DNA from: Streptomyces abyssomicinicus
GTDB taxonomy: Bacteria > Actinomycetota > Actinomycetes > Streptomycetales > Streptomycetaceae
DNA length: 64,000 nucleotides
Direction: 5' to 3'
Assembly (NCBI RefSeq): GCF_008974245.1
Contig: NZ_BBZI01000005.1
Coordinates: 1,350,751-1,414,750 of the forward strand
Shown: piece after piece, positions 24,834-32,889 of the stretch
How the letters are laid out: each line of letters starts with the position of its first letter
How positions within the stretch are numbered: the first letter of the stretch is position 1
Notes under the pieces: generated by a model
The model's input: only the letters and a program-made list of their open reading frames with translations
Told to the model about the DNA's origin: nothing
The model's database searches: none
Program-made: the position numbers and the translations under genes

Positions 24834-26173
24834 CGTCGCTCCAGAGCACGGTCGGTGAGTGTGGCGGCGGAGCCCGTGTACTCGGCCGGATCGGTCAGGG
24901 ACGCCAGGTCGACGTCCCGCAACTCCGGTTGCTCGCGGAGGACATCCACCAACGGCAGCCCTTCCGCGTAGGCCCGCCGGGCGGCTTCGGTGAGGAGTTC
25001 CTTGGCCCGGGCCCGGCCCAGCACCGGCGCCAGCGCGACCGAGAGGCGCTCCGAGACGATCAGGCCGTGGGTGACACCCAGGTGGTCCCGCATCGCGGAG
25101 GCGTCCACCCGCAGCCCCTCGGCGAGGTCCGCGGCCTGGTGCGCGGCCGCACCGGCCAGCCGCAGCAGGTCGCGCAGCGGCTCCCACTCGGCGTGCCAGG
25201 CACCGGCCGGACGCTCGTCCTCCGCGACCAGGCAGCCGAACAAGGAAGCCGCCAGCTGCGGGGCACGGCGGGCCGCGGCGGCGATCAGCGTGGAGCGCAC
25301 CGGGTTCGCCTTGTGCGGCATGGCGGACGAACCACCGCCGCTCGGCTCGGCGAGCTCCGCGATCTCGGTGCGGGCCAGCGTCAGCACGTCGGCGGCGAGC
25401 TTGCCCAGCGCGCCGGTGGTGAGCGCCAGCGCACCGGCCAGGTCGGCGACCGGGGTCCGCAGGGTGTGCCAGGGCAGCGGCGGCTCCGCGAGCCCCAGCT
25501 CCCGGGCGTAGGCGGCGGCCAGCGCCGGCGGGTCGTCCGCGCCGTAGGCGCCGAACGCCGCCAGGGTGCCCGCCGCGCCGCCCAGCTGGGCGGGCAGCGC
25601 GGCGCGGACGGCGCGCAGCCGGTCCCGCGCGTCCAGCACGAGCGAGCGCCACCCGGCGGCCTTCAGCCCGAAGGTGGTGGGCACCGCGTGCTGGGAGAGG
25701 GTCCGGCCCGGCATCGGCGTCGCGCGGTGCGCGGCGGCCAGCCGGGCCAGCGCGCCCTCCGTGCGGTCCAGGTCCGCCAGGACCAGGTCCAGGGCGCGGG
25801 CGGCCACCAGCATGGTGGCGGTGTCCATGATGTCCTGGCTGGTGGCGCCCCGGTGGACGTAGGGCCCGTACGTCCCGCCGACCGCCGCCGTGAGGTCGGC
25901 GACCAGCGGGATCACCGGGTTGCCGCCGCCGGCCGCCCGCCGGGCGAGCGCGTGGACGTCGAACCGGTCCGGCACGGCCGCCGCGGTCACCGCCTCGGCG
26001 GCCTCGGCAGGTGCCAGGCCCAGGGCCGCCTGGGCGCGGGTCAGCGCCGCCTCGGCCTCCAGCAGCGCCGCCAGGAAGGCGGCGTCGCCGGTGGCCCCGG
26101 CGGCGGGGGAGCCCGCCTGCCCGGGGGAGAGCAGGCCGGCCTCGGACGGTGCGGGGTGGGACAGAGCTGTCAC
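24830..26173 (-). CDS. pcaB: 3-carboxy-cis,cis-muconate cycloisomerase
   Basis: Converts 3-carboxy-cis,cis-muconate to 4-carboxymuconolactone; cytoplasmic, fumarase/aspartase superfamily, 447 aa. The superfamily signature is GGSSAMPHKANPV around residue 285, and HRGATSQDIMDTAT carries the conserved Thr-Ser region. The GTG at 26173 overlaps the pcaG stop (GTGA, 26170-26173). Confidence 0.93.
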   Translation of the reverse strand: MTALSHPAPSEAGLLSPGQAGSPAAGATGDAAFLAALLEAEAALTRAQAALGLAPAEAAEAVTAAAVPDRFDVHALARRAAGGGNPVIPLVADLTAAVGGTYGPYVHRGATSQDIMDTATMLVAARALDLVLADLDRTEGALARLAAAHRATPMPGRTLSQHAVPTTFGLKAAGWRSLVLDARDRLRAVRAALPAQLGGAAGTLAAFGAYGADDPPALAAAYARELGLAEPPLPWHTLRTPVADLAGALALTTGALGKLAADVLTLARTEIAELAEPSGGGSSAMPHKANPVRSTLIAAAARRAPQLAASLFGCLVAEDERPAGAWHAEWEPLRDLLRLAGAAAHQAADLAEGLRVDASAMRDHLGVTHGLIVSERLSVALAPVLGRARAKELLTEAARRAYAEGLPLVDVLREQPELRDVDLASLTDPAEYTGSAATLTDRALERR

Positions 26174-26784
26174 TGGTACTCCAGGAAGACCGTTTCGTTC
26201 TCGCCCTGCAGGCGGATGTCGAAACGGTACGTCGCCGGCGCCTGCTCCTCGGCGACCAGCGTGGAGCGCCGGCCCTCCTCGACCTGCGAGAGCACGGGGT
26301 CGGCGGCCAGCGCGGCGTCGTCGCCCGGCAGGTAGATCCGGGTGAACAGGTGCATCAGCAGGCCGCGGGCGAACACGCACACCGCGAGGTACGGGGCGCC
26401 GCCGCCGCGCGCGCCGGGGCGCAGCGTGCGCGCCACCCAGTGCCCGTCGGCGTCCGTCTGGATCCGGCCCCAGCCGGTGAACTCCAGCCCGTTGCGTCCG
26501 ACGAACCCGCCCGAGGCCGGGTCGCGGCGCATCGAGCCGGTCGCCGTCGGCACCGAGCCGTCCGGCGCCGCGCCCCACAGCTCGACCAGGGCGTCCGGCA
26601 GCGGGTTGCCCTCGCCGTCGTAGACGTGACCGTGCACCGTGACGGTGTCCGGGTGGCCGACGGGGGCGATGTTCCCGCCGTCGGGAATGGGCAGCGCGTA
26701 GCCGTAGAAGGGGCCGACGGTCTGGGAGGGCGTCGGGAGCACGGCTTCGGCGCCGTGGGTGTCGGTGGTGGCGATGTCGGTCAT
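26170..26784 (-). CDS. pcaG: protocatechuate 3,4-dioxygenase alpha subunit
   Basis: Structural subunit of the intradiol ring-cleavage enzyme, 204 aa. It shares the dioxygenase fold (TPSQTVGPFYGYAL at the start, FTRIYLPGDDAALAADPVL near the end) but lacks the full set of iron ligands, as usual for the alpha chain. Starts five bases after the pcaH stop and overlaps pcaB, so beta, alpha and the next enzyme are made together. Confidence 0.94.
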   Translation of the reverse strand: MTDIATTDTHGAEAVLPTPSQTVGPFYGYALPIPDGGNIAPVGHPDTVTVHGHVYDGEGNPLPDALVELWGAAPDGSVPTATGSMRRDPASGGFVGRNGLEFTGWGRIQTDADGHWVARTLRPGARGGGAPYLAVCVFARGLLMHLFTRIYLPGDDAALAADPVLSQVEEGRRSTLVAEEQAPATYRFDIRLQGENETVFLEYQ

Positions 26785-26789
26785 GGCGG

Positions 26790-27563
26790 TCAGCGTCCTT
26801 CTTCCATCCACGTGGCGCTCGGGCCGTCGAGCACGATGTCCCAGCGGTAGCCGAGGGAGAACTCGGGCACCGAGAGGTTGTGGTCGTAGGCGGCGACCAG
26901 CCGGTCCCGGGCGGCCTGGTCGGTGACCGCGTGCAGGATCGGGTCGTAGGGGAACAGCGGGTCGTTCGGGAAGTACATCTGGGTGACCAGACGCTGGGTG
27001 AACGACCGGCCGAACACCGAGAAATGGATGTGCGCGGGCCGCCAGGCGTTGGTGTGGTTGCGCCACGGGTAGGGGCCCGGCTGGATCGTGGTGAACCGGT
27101 AGAACCCGTGGTCGTCGGTGAGGGTGCGGCCCGCGCCGGTGAAGTTCGGGTCCAGCGGTGCGTCGTGCTGCTCGCGCTGATGGGCGTACCGGCCGGCGGA
27201 GTTCGCCTGCCAGATCTCGACCAGCTGGCCGCGGACGGGGCGGCCCTCGCGGTCGAGCAGACGTCCCTCGACGGTGATGCGTTCGCCGACCGGCTCGCCG
27301 CGGTGCTGGCGGGTCAGGTCGTTGTCGAGCTCCGTGATGTCGCGCTCGCCCCAGGCGGGGGAGGAGAGCTCCACCAGCTCGGGGTCCTTGGTGACGTCGA
27401 TGCCGACCGGGGGACGCTTGGGGTGGCGCAGCACCGAGGAGCGGTACGGGGCGTAACCGCGGTCCGGGTGGTGCTCCACCGGAGCGCCGCCGGCGACGCG
27501 CTGCTCGTAGGCGTCGCGCTCGGCGGCGATCTCCTTGTCGATGTCGTGCTGGGTGAGGGCCAT
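26790..27563 (-). CDS. pcaH: protocatechuate 3,4-dioxygenase beta subunit
   Basis: Catalytic subunit, 257 aa; cleaves protocatechuate with O2 to 3-carboxy-cis,cis-muconate. The non-haem Fe(III) ligands are visible as Y126 (NSAGRYAHQ), Y165 (QPGPYPW), H178 and H180 (PAHIHFSVFG). First gene of the operon, AGGAG upstream of the ATG, divergent from the MarR regulator and 101 bp downstream of a perfect dyad. Unlike many streptomycete pca clusters, pcaI, pcaJ and pcaF are not next to it. Confidence 0.95.
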   Translation of the reverse strand: MALTQHDIDKEIAAERDAYEQRVAGGAPVEHHPDRGYAPYRSSVLRHPKRPPVGIDVTKDPELVELSSPAWGERDITELDNDLTRQHRGEPVGERITVEGRLLDREGRPVRGQLVEIWQANSAGRYAHQREQHDAPLDPNFTGAGRTLTDDHGFYRFTTIQPGPYPWRNHTNAWRPAHIHFSVFGRSFTQRLVTQMYFPNDPLFPYDPILHAVTDQAARDRLVAAYDHNLSVPEFSLGYRWDIVLDGPSATWMEEGR

Positions 27564-27664
27564 GGTGGCGGCGACTCTCCTTCGTTCGGACGGACACGGG
27601 CCGAAGAGGCCGGCACACCCCTTCGGACCGCATCCGCCACAGCCACAACCCCGACCGGGTCATT

Positions 27665-27682
27665 TAGTCAGGGCACTGACTA
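27665..27682. promoter_or_regulatory. dyad in the pcaH-pcaV intergenic region (likely PcaV operator)
   Basis: TAGTCAG and CTGACTA form a perfect 7-bp inverted repeat around GGCA. Its position between the divergent pcaH and MarR genes, about 100 bp upstream of pcaH, fits a MarR-type operator that would be vacated when protocatechuate binds the regulator. Confidence 0.7.
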
Positions 27683-27855
27683 TTTCGGCGGGGCGGAGCA
27701 CACGCTTTCACCGTTCCCGGCGAGAGGTCAAGATCTCGGCCTCGATTCAGGGAAGATGTGGTTGTGGTGCGGCTTCGTGAGGGAGGCGACAGGAGGTCGC
27801 CCAGCGACTATTGTTCCGTACACCAACGAAAACCGACCGGTCCTCGGGAGAGCGC

Positions 27856-28299
27856 ATGGCCGCGGTGGATCTCACCACCCATCCCGGGCATCTCGCCCGA
27901 CGGCTGCAGCAGGCCCACACCCTGCTCTGGAACGCGATGGTGTCCGAGGAGATCACCTCGCCGCAGTACGCGGTGATGAACGCGGTGACGGCGGAGCCCG
28001 GCCTCGACCAGCGCACGGTGGGGGAGCGGGTCTCCCTCGACCGCTCCACGGTCGCCGAGGTGGTGGGGCGCCTCATCCGCCGCGAGCTGCTGGACAAGGT
28101 GCGCGACCCGCAGGACGGTCGCCGGTACCTGCTGCGCCTCACCGAGGAGGGTGCCCGCACCCACCGGCGGCTCACGGTCCGGGCCGCACGGATGAACCAG
28201 GTGCTGCTCGCCCCGCTCGGCACGGAGGAGCAGGACCTCTTCGTCGACCTCATCCGGCGGGTCTCCGAGGCCGCCGAGACGCTCCGCCGGCCGGTCTAG
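27856..28299 (+). CDS. pcaV: MarR-family regulator of the pca operon, PcaV-like
   Basis: A 147-aa winged-helix protein of the MarR family. The recognition region is TVGERVSLDRSTVAEVVGRL and the wing RDPQDGRRYLLRLT. R15 (GHLARRLQQ) sits at the position of the arginine described as essential for protocatechuate sensing in S. coelicolor PcaV, from memory. The ATG at 27856 has GGGAG upstream; an in-frame start at 27811 is less likely. Divergent from pcaH, it should repress the pca operon and probably itself until protocatechuate binds. Confidence 0.85.
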   Translation: MAAVDLTTHPGHLARRLQQAHTLLWNAMVSEEITSPQYAVMNAVTAEPGLDQRTVGERVSLDRSTVAEVVGRLIRRELLDKVRDPQDGRRYLLRLTEEGARTHRRLTVRAARMNQVLLAPLGTEEQDLFVDLIRRVSEAAETLRRPV

Positions 28300-28775
28300 G
28301 CTCCGGCGCGCTGCCCCGGAGCGCCGCGGCGCCGCCGTGGGGTGGCGCCACCCTCGCGCGTGCCCGCCGCCCTCGCGGGTGCCCGCCACCCTCGCGCATG
28401 CCCGCCGGTGCCGCCGGCCCGCCGCCCTCGCGCGGGCCGGCCGGTGCCGCCGGCCCGCCGCCCCTGCGTTCGGCCCGCCATGTGACGCCGCGTCGGGCCC
28501 TGCGCCGACCCGCCTTCCCGCCCCCGCCGCCTGACGGCCCGCCCGGCCTCCGCCGTCAGGGTCGCGACCGTCCGGGGTCCCGGCCCCGTCGACCGCGGGG
28601 CGAATCGGATCGTCCCGTGCGCCGACATGTTTCGAGCGGCCGGCGCGGGTCGGGGCGAGCCACGCCCTCCGCATCTGACGCCTCGCCGCCCGGGAAGGGC
28701 GCGGCCCCGAGGGTGCTCTCCGCGACCGGTTCCGGATTTCCGGTGACGAGTCAAGGGCCAATCGTGTCCACAGTG
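28300..28775. other. gene-free GC-rich stretch with short tandem repeats
   Basis: No supportable gene is seen. From about 28346 three 19-bp units like CCACCCTCGCGCGTGCCCG follow one another, then two longer ~37-bp units containing CCGGTGCCGCCGGCCCGCC to about 28472. The rest is GC-rich without clear structure until the promoter at 28776. Confidence 0.55.
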
Positions 28776-28804
28776 TTGACGCGTGGGGCCGCGCTCCGTA
28801 GCTT
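28776..28804 (+). promoter_or_regulatory. promoter of the SGNH hydrolase gene
   Basis: TTGACG at 28776-28781 and TAGCTT at 28799-28804 are 17 bp apart, a strong vegetative match. Transcription would start near 28811, immediately at the first of two operator-like palindromes. Confidence 0.65.
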
Positions 28805-28811
28805 GCCTCGC

Positions 28812-28843
28812 GGAAACTTTCGCGTAATTCTCGAAAGTTTCGA
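28812..28843. promoter_or_regulatory. paired GAAA-N-TTTC palindromes (possible glycan-responsive operator)
   Basis: GGAAACTTTCG (28812-28822) and TCGAAAGTTTCGA (28831-28843) have centres 20 bp apart, about two helix turns, overlapping the predicted transcription start. They resemble the CGAAACTTTCG elements described upstream of streptomycete xylanase genes, from memory. A repressor bound here would block the promoter at 28776. Confidence 0.55.
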
Positions 28844-28913
28844 ATCGGGCGTCCCGTGTCGCTCCGGCACACGACGACACGGGGCGCGGAGCAGCGCATC
28901 GTGAGGGAGCCTC

Positions 28914-30293
28914 ATGTCGTCGTCGACGTCGTTTCGCGAAAGATGCAGCCGGGTGGCAGCCCGGCTCAGGCTCCGGGATCGCGCCGGGGCCATGCTCAGG
29001 ACCGCGGCGGTGGCCTCGGTCGCCGTCGTGGTGACCGTCACCGCCACCGCCACCGGCGCCCCGGGCGGCAGCACGACCCAGGGCCGCGAACCCGGGATCG
29101 GCCCCGGCGGCGCCCACTGGGTGGACACCTGGGTGTCCATGCCGCAGCTCACCGAACCCCACAACATGCCGCCCGCGCCCTACACGGACGGCGAGTCGGT
29201 CCTGGCCGACAGCACCCTGCGGCAGACCATCCGCACCACCGTCGCGGGGGAGAAGCTGCGGCTGCGCTTCTCCAACGCCTTCGGCGGGGCCGAACTCCCC
29301 CTCACCCGCGTCTCCGTGGCCCTCCCGGCCGGCGGCGCGGCGGGCGTCGCCGCGATCGAGCCCGGCTCCGCCCGGCAGGTCACCTTCGGCGGACGCACCT
29401 CGACCGTGGTGCCGATGGGCGCCCAGGTGGTCTCCGACCCGCTGCGGATGAAGGTGCCGGCCGGAACCAACCTGACCGTGACGGTCTACCTCGCCGAGGG
29501 CCAGGCGTCCTCGTCGGTGACCTCGCACCCCGGTTCCCGCACCTCCTCGTACCTGGCCAAGGGCGACCACGCCACCGCCGCCGACCTGCCCGACGCCACG
29601 CGTACCGACCACTGGTACTTCCTCAGCGGCGCGGAGACCTGGTCCGAGGACCCGCGCTCCGCCGGCCTCGTGGTGATCGGCGACTCCCTGAGCGACGGCC
29701 GGGGCTCCACCACCAACGGCAACGACCGCTGGACCGACCAGCTCCACCAGCGCCTGCTCCGCTCGCCCTCCACCGCCCACGTGGCCGTCCTCAACCAGGC
29801 GGCGGGCGGCAACCGGGTGCTGCACGACGGGCTCGGCCCCAACGTGCTCGCCCGCCTCGACCGCGACGTGCTGGTGCGCAGCGGAGCCCGCTGGGCGCTG
29901 GTCTTCGAGGGCGTCAACGACCTGGGCACCGCCGAGGCCACCGCGTCGGCCCAGGAGGCCACCGCCGACGACCTGATCGCCGCCTACCGGCAGATCGTCG
30001 ACCGTTCCCACGCCGCGGGGATCGCCGTCTACGGCGCCACCCTCACGCCGTTCGGCGGCAACGACATGTACGACGACCCGGACGGCCACCGCGAAGCGGC
30101 GCGCAAGCGGGTCAACGACTGGATCCGCCACAGCGGCGTGTTCGACGCGGTGGTCGACTTCGACCGCGCCGTCCGCGACCCGAAGGCGCCCACCACGCTG
30201 CTCCCCGCCTACGACACCGGCGACCACCTCCACCTCAACCCGGTGGGCTACGGCGCGCTGGCCGACGCGGTCCCGGCGCGCCTGCTGCGATGA
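28914..30293 (+). CDS. secreted SGNH/GDSL-family hydrolase
   Basis: Predicted exported esterase or lipase, 459 aa. A basic N-terminus (RERCSRVAARLRLRDRAG) leads into a hydrophobic helix (AAVASVAVVVTVTATATG), so it is a long signal peptide or anchor. A beta-rich domain follows to ~residue 245. Then comes the SGNH domain: GDSLSDG with catalytic S258, GVNDLGT, and the Asp-His pair D437/H440 in GDHLHLNPVG. Family members deacetylate plant polysaccharides or cleave lipids; the palindromes in its promoter favour a glycan-linked role. GAGGGA precedes the ATG. Confidence 0.88.
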   Translation: MSSSTSFRERCSRVAARLRLRDRAGAMLRTAAVASVAVVVTVTATATGAPGGSTTQGREPGIGPGGAHWVDTWVSMPQLTEPHNMPPAPYTDGESVLADSTLRQTIRTTVAGEKLRLRFSNAFGGAELPLTRVSVALPAGGAAGVAAIEPGSARQVTFGGRTSTVVPMGAQVVSDPLRMKVPAGTNLTVTVYLAEGQASSSVTSHPGSRTSSYLAKGDHATAADLPDATRTDHWYFLSGAETWSEDPRSAGLVVIGDSLSDGRGSTTNGNDRWTDQLHQRLLRSPSTAHVAVLNQAAGGNRVLHDGLGPNVLARLDRDVLVRSGARWALVFEGVNDLGTAEATASAQEATADDLIAAYRQIVDRSHAAGIAVYGATLTPFGGNDMYDDPDGHREAARKRVNDWIRHSGVFDAVVDFDRAVRDPKAPTTLLPAYDTGDHLHLNPVGYGALADAVPARLLR

Positions 30294-30359
30294 CCGCGGT
30301 GAGCGGTCGGTGAGCGGTCGGTGAGCGTGCGCGCAGCGTGACCGCGCCTGCGACGCGGG

Positions 30360-30395
30360 GCGTCGGCGGCGGACGGCAACGTCCGCCGCCGACGC
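30360..30395. terminator. bidirectional terminator hairpin
   Basis: A perfect 16-bp stem (30360-30375 with 30380-30395) around GCAA, between the convergent SGNH hydrolase and DUF3048 genes. Confidence 0.88.
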
Positions 30396-30409
30396 GCGTC
30401 ACCGGCGCC

Positions 30410-31453
30410 TCACCGCGCGGCCAGCACCACCCACACCTGGCCGTCGGCCAGGTTCACCGGCGCGCCGCCCTCGGTGGTGAAGCGGGTGCCGTCGGCCGCG
30501 GTGGCGCGCTGCCAGCGCACCGGCCACACCTTGCCGTCGCGCAGCAGGTCCGCCGTGCCGGTGCCCACGGTCTCGCTGAAGGGCGTCCTGTTGCCGCCGC
30601 GGTCCTCGAAGCCCGACTCCCGCACCGTCACGTACTGCACCAGCACGGTCGGCGGGGCGAGCTGCCTGCCGCCGTCGGTGGTGGGGCGGCCGTCGGTCTC
30701 CAGCAGCCACCCGCCCCGCTCCGCGGACCAGGTGAAGGTGAACCGCGCGGAGGGGAAACGCACCGTGCGTTCCGGCTCCGGTTCGCCGCCGGACGGCGCC
30801 GGGCCCTCGCGGAAGCCGGCCGCGGTCAGCGCCTCCCGGCCGGCCGGTCCGTCCACCAGGCGCCCCGGCCGCAGGTACAGGTTGTGCGGCGCCGGGCGGT
30901 CGTCGGAGCGGTACCAGGCCTCCGGCCGGTTGCCGGGGGACTCCGCGCGCAGCGGCGCCGCCTCGATGAGCGGGCGCAGCCGGCTCTGCGAGCCCGAGTA
31001 GGCGAGCACCGGCTCGTCGAACTGCCGCAGCAGCCGCAGATCGGTCTCCCGGGCGCTGCGCACCGGACCCACCGCCGGGGGCAGGCGGGTGGCGTACAGC
31101 GCCATCAGCCTGCTGAGGCCGGCCTCCACCTGCTCCGCGTACACCACGTCCGCCTGGGCCAGCCCGGTCTGGGGGCGGGCCGGGGTTACGTTGTCGACCT
31201 TGACGGCGAGGACGCCGGAGGGCGCCTGATCGGCATCGCCGCTGCGGTCCGGTGAGGGGTTCCCGGTGCACCCCACGGCCAGCGCGAGAGCGGCGATCAC
31301 CGCCGTGAGCGCCGCTCTCGTTTCTGCCCGGCGCGTCGGGCGCGTCCTGCGCGTCCGGCTCCGGCTCGCTGGGCCGGGGCCGGGGCCGGAGCCGGTCGAG
31401 CCGTTCGGTCTGTCGCACAGCCCCATGCCCACCGCCGCCGATCGTCGGTTCAT
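30410..31453 (-). CDS. DUF3048 domain lipoprotein
   Basis: About 347 aa from the ATG at 31453; ATGs at 31468 and 31426 are alternatives and none has a clear ribosome site. After an Arg-rich start comes a hydrophobic segment (TAVIAALALAVGC) ending in a lipobox Cys, so the protein is probably anchored outside the membrane. The rest matches DUF3048 (YerB-like): AVKVDNVTPARPQTGLAQAD, GPVRSARETDLRLLRQFD, DGKVWPVRWQR. Function unknown; DUF3048 proteins are extracellular. The open frame extends far upstream only because it mirrors the alcohol dehydrogenase gene. Confidence 0.8.
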   Translation of the reverse strand: MNRRSAAVGMGLCDRPNGSTGSGPGPGPASRSRTRRTRPTRRAETRAALTAVIAALALAVGCTGNPSPDRSGDADQAPSGVLAVKVDNVTPARPQTGLAQADVVYAEQVEAGLSRLMALYATRLPPAVGPVRSARETDLRLLRQFDEPVLAYSGSQSRLRPLIEAAPLRAESPGNRPEAWYRSDDRPAPHNLYLRPGRLVDGPAGREALTAAGFREGPAPSGGEPEPERTVRFPSARFTFTWSAERGGWLLETDGRPTTDGGRQLAPPTVLVQYVTVRESGFEDRGGNRTPFSETVGTGTADLLRDGKVWPVRWQRATAADGTRFTTEGGAPVNLADGQVWVVLAAR

Positions 31454-31550
31454 GTGTCGTCGGTCCATGTGCCAAGTACCGGTCCGTTCTGCTCTACCCC
31501 TTTCCGCCCCCCACCGCACCCAGGACGGACGAACCGTGTCGGTTCGGCCG

Positions 31551-31574
31551 GTTTCGTGTAGGCCGTCCGGGTAC
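31551..31574 (+). promoter_or_regulatory. putative SigB-type promoter of the alcohol dehydrogenase gene
   Basis: GTTT at 31551-31554 and GGGTAC at 31569-31574 are separated by 14 bp, matching the streptomycete SigB consensus GNNT-N14-16-GGGTAC/T as remembered. The gene starts 45 bp further on. This suggests induction by osmotic or general stress. Confidence 0.45.
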
Positions 31575-31618
31575 CCGTCGCACGGACGAGAGCATGCGGA
31601 AGCAGGGAGTCCGACGCG

Positions 31619-32809
31619 ATGAAAGCAGTGACCTGGCAGGGCAAGCGGGATGTCCGGGTGGAGACCGTGCCCGATCCGAGGATCGAGCAACCCACCGACG
31701 CGATCGTCCGGATCACCTCCTCCGGACTGTGCGGCTCCGACCTCCACCTCTACGAGGTCCTCACCCCCTTCATGACCCCCGGCGACATCCTCGGCCACGA
31801 ACCCATGGGCATCGTCGAGGAGGTGGGGCCCGAGGTGCCGGGTCTGACGCCCGGGGACCGCGTGGTGGTGCCCTTCCAGATCTCCTGCGGCAGTTGCTGG
31901 ATGTGCGGCCAGGGCCTCTACACCCAGTGCGAGACCACGCAGGTGACCGGCGAGGGCATGGGCGCCCAGCTGTTCGGCTACACCCGCCTCTACGGAGCGG
32001 TACCCGGCGGTCAGGCCGAGTACCTGCGGGTTCCGCAGGCCCACTTCGGACCGATCAAGGTGCCCGAGGGCCCGGCGGACGACCGGTTCGTCTACCTCTC
32101 CGACGTCCTGCCCACCGCCTGGCAGGCCGTCGAGTACGCCTCCGTCCCGCGGGGCGGAACCCTCGCCGTCCTCGGCCTCGGCCCGATCGGCGACATGGCC
32201 TGCCGGATAGCCCTCCACCGTGGCGCGGAGCGGGTCATCGGCGTCGACCTGGTCGGCGACCGGCTGCGCCGGGCCCGCGACCGCGGCGTGGAGACCTTCG
32301 ACCTGCGCGACTTCGGCAGCGAGAAGGAACTGGTCGCCGCCGTACAGGACGTCACCGGCGGACGCGGCCCGGACTCGGTGATCGACGCGGTCGGCACCGA
32401 GGCGCACGGCAGCGCCGTGGCCCGGCTCGCCCAGAACGCCACCGCCCTGCTGCCCAACAAGATCAGCGGACCCCTCGCCGAACGGTTCAGCATCGACCGG
32501 CTGGCCGCCCTGTACACGGCCATCGAGATGGTGCGGCGCGGCGGCACCATCTCCCTCTCCGGCGTCTACGGCGGCATGGCCGACCCGATGCCCATGCTCA
32601 CCCTGTTCGACAAGCAGATCCAGCTGCGGATGGGCCAGGCCAACGTGCGGCGGTGGACCGACGAGATCCTGCCCCTGCTCACCGACGCGGACCCGCTCGG
32701 CGTGGACGACTTCGCCACCCACCATGTGCCGCTCGCCGAGGCCCCCGAGGCGTACGACATGTTCCAGAAGAAGCGCGACGGCGCCGTCAAGGTCGTCATG
32801 AATCCCTGA
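31619..32809 (+). CDS. zinc-dependent alcohol dehydrogenase (MDR family)
   Basis: Medium-chain dehydrogenase/reductase, 396 aa. The catalytic zinc ligands lie in GLCGSDLHLYE and GHEPMGIVEEVG; the structural zinc cysteines are in SCGSCWMCGQGLYTQC. The cofactor motif GLGPIGDMACRIAL is followed by an acidic strand end (GVDLVGDR), pointing to NAD. It belongs to the formaldehyde/threonine-dehydrogenase-like branch. GGGAG lies ten bases before the ATG. Substrate not known; a putative SigB promoter suggests a stress role. Confidence 0.88.
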   Translation: MKAVTWQGKRDVRVETVPDPRIEQPTDAIVRITSSGLCGSDLHLYEVLTPFMTPGDILGHEPMGIVEEVGPEVPGLTPGDRVVVPFQISCGSCWMCGQGLYTQCETTQVTGEGMGAQLFGYTRLYGAVPGGQAEYLRVPQAHFGPIKVPEGPADDRFVYLSDVLPTAWQAVEYASVPRGGTLAVLGLGPIGDMACRIALHRGAERVIGVDLVGDRLRRARDRGVETFDLRDFGSEKELVAAVQDVTGGRGPDSVIDAVGTEAHGSAVARLAQNATALLPNKISGPLAERFSIDRLAALYTAIEMVRRGGTISLSGVYGGMADPMPMLTLFDKQIQLRMGQANVRRWTDEILPLLTDADPLGVDDFATHHVPLAEAPEAYDMFQKKRDGAVKVVMNP

Positions 32810-32889
32810 GCGGCACCGAGCAGCCCCGAGCGCCCCCGGGCAGCCCCGACCATCCTTGAGCGACCGGAACCGCTGACGGGGACTCACCC

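Noticed and set aside
28346..28472. CRISPR-like array
   Set aside because: Repeats are contiguous with no unique spacers and no cas genes are present.
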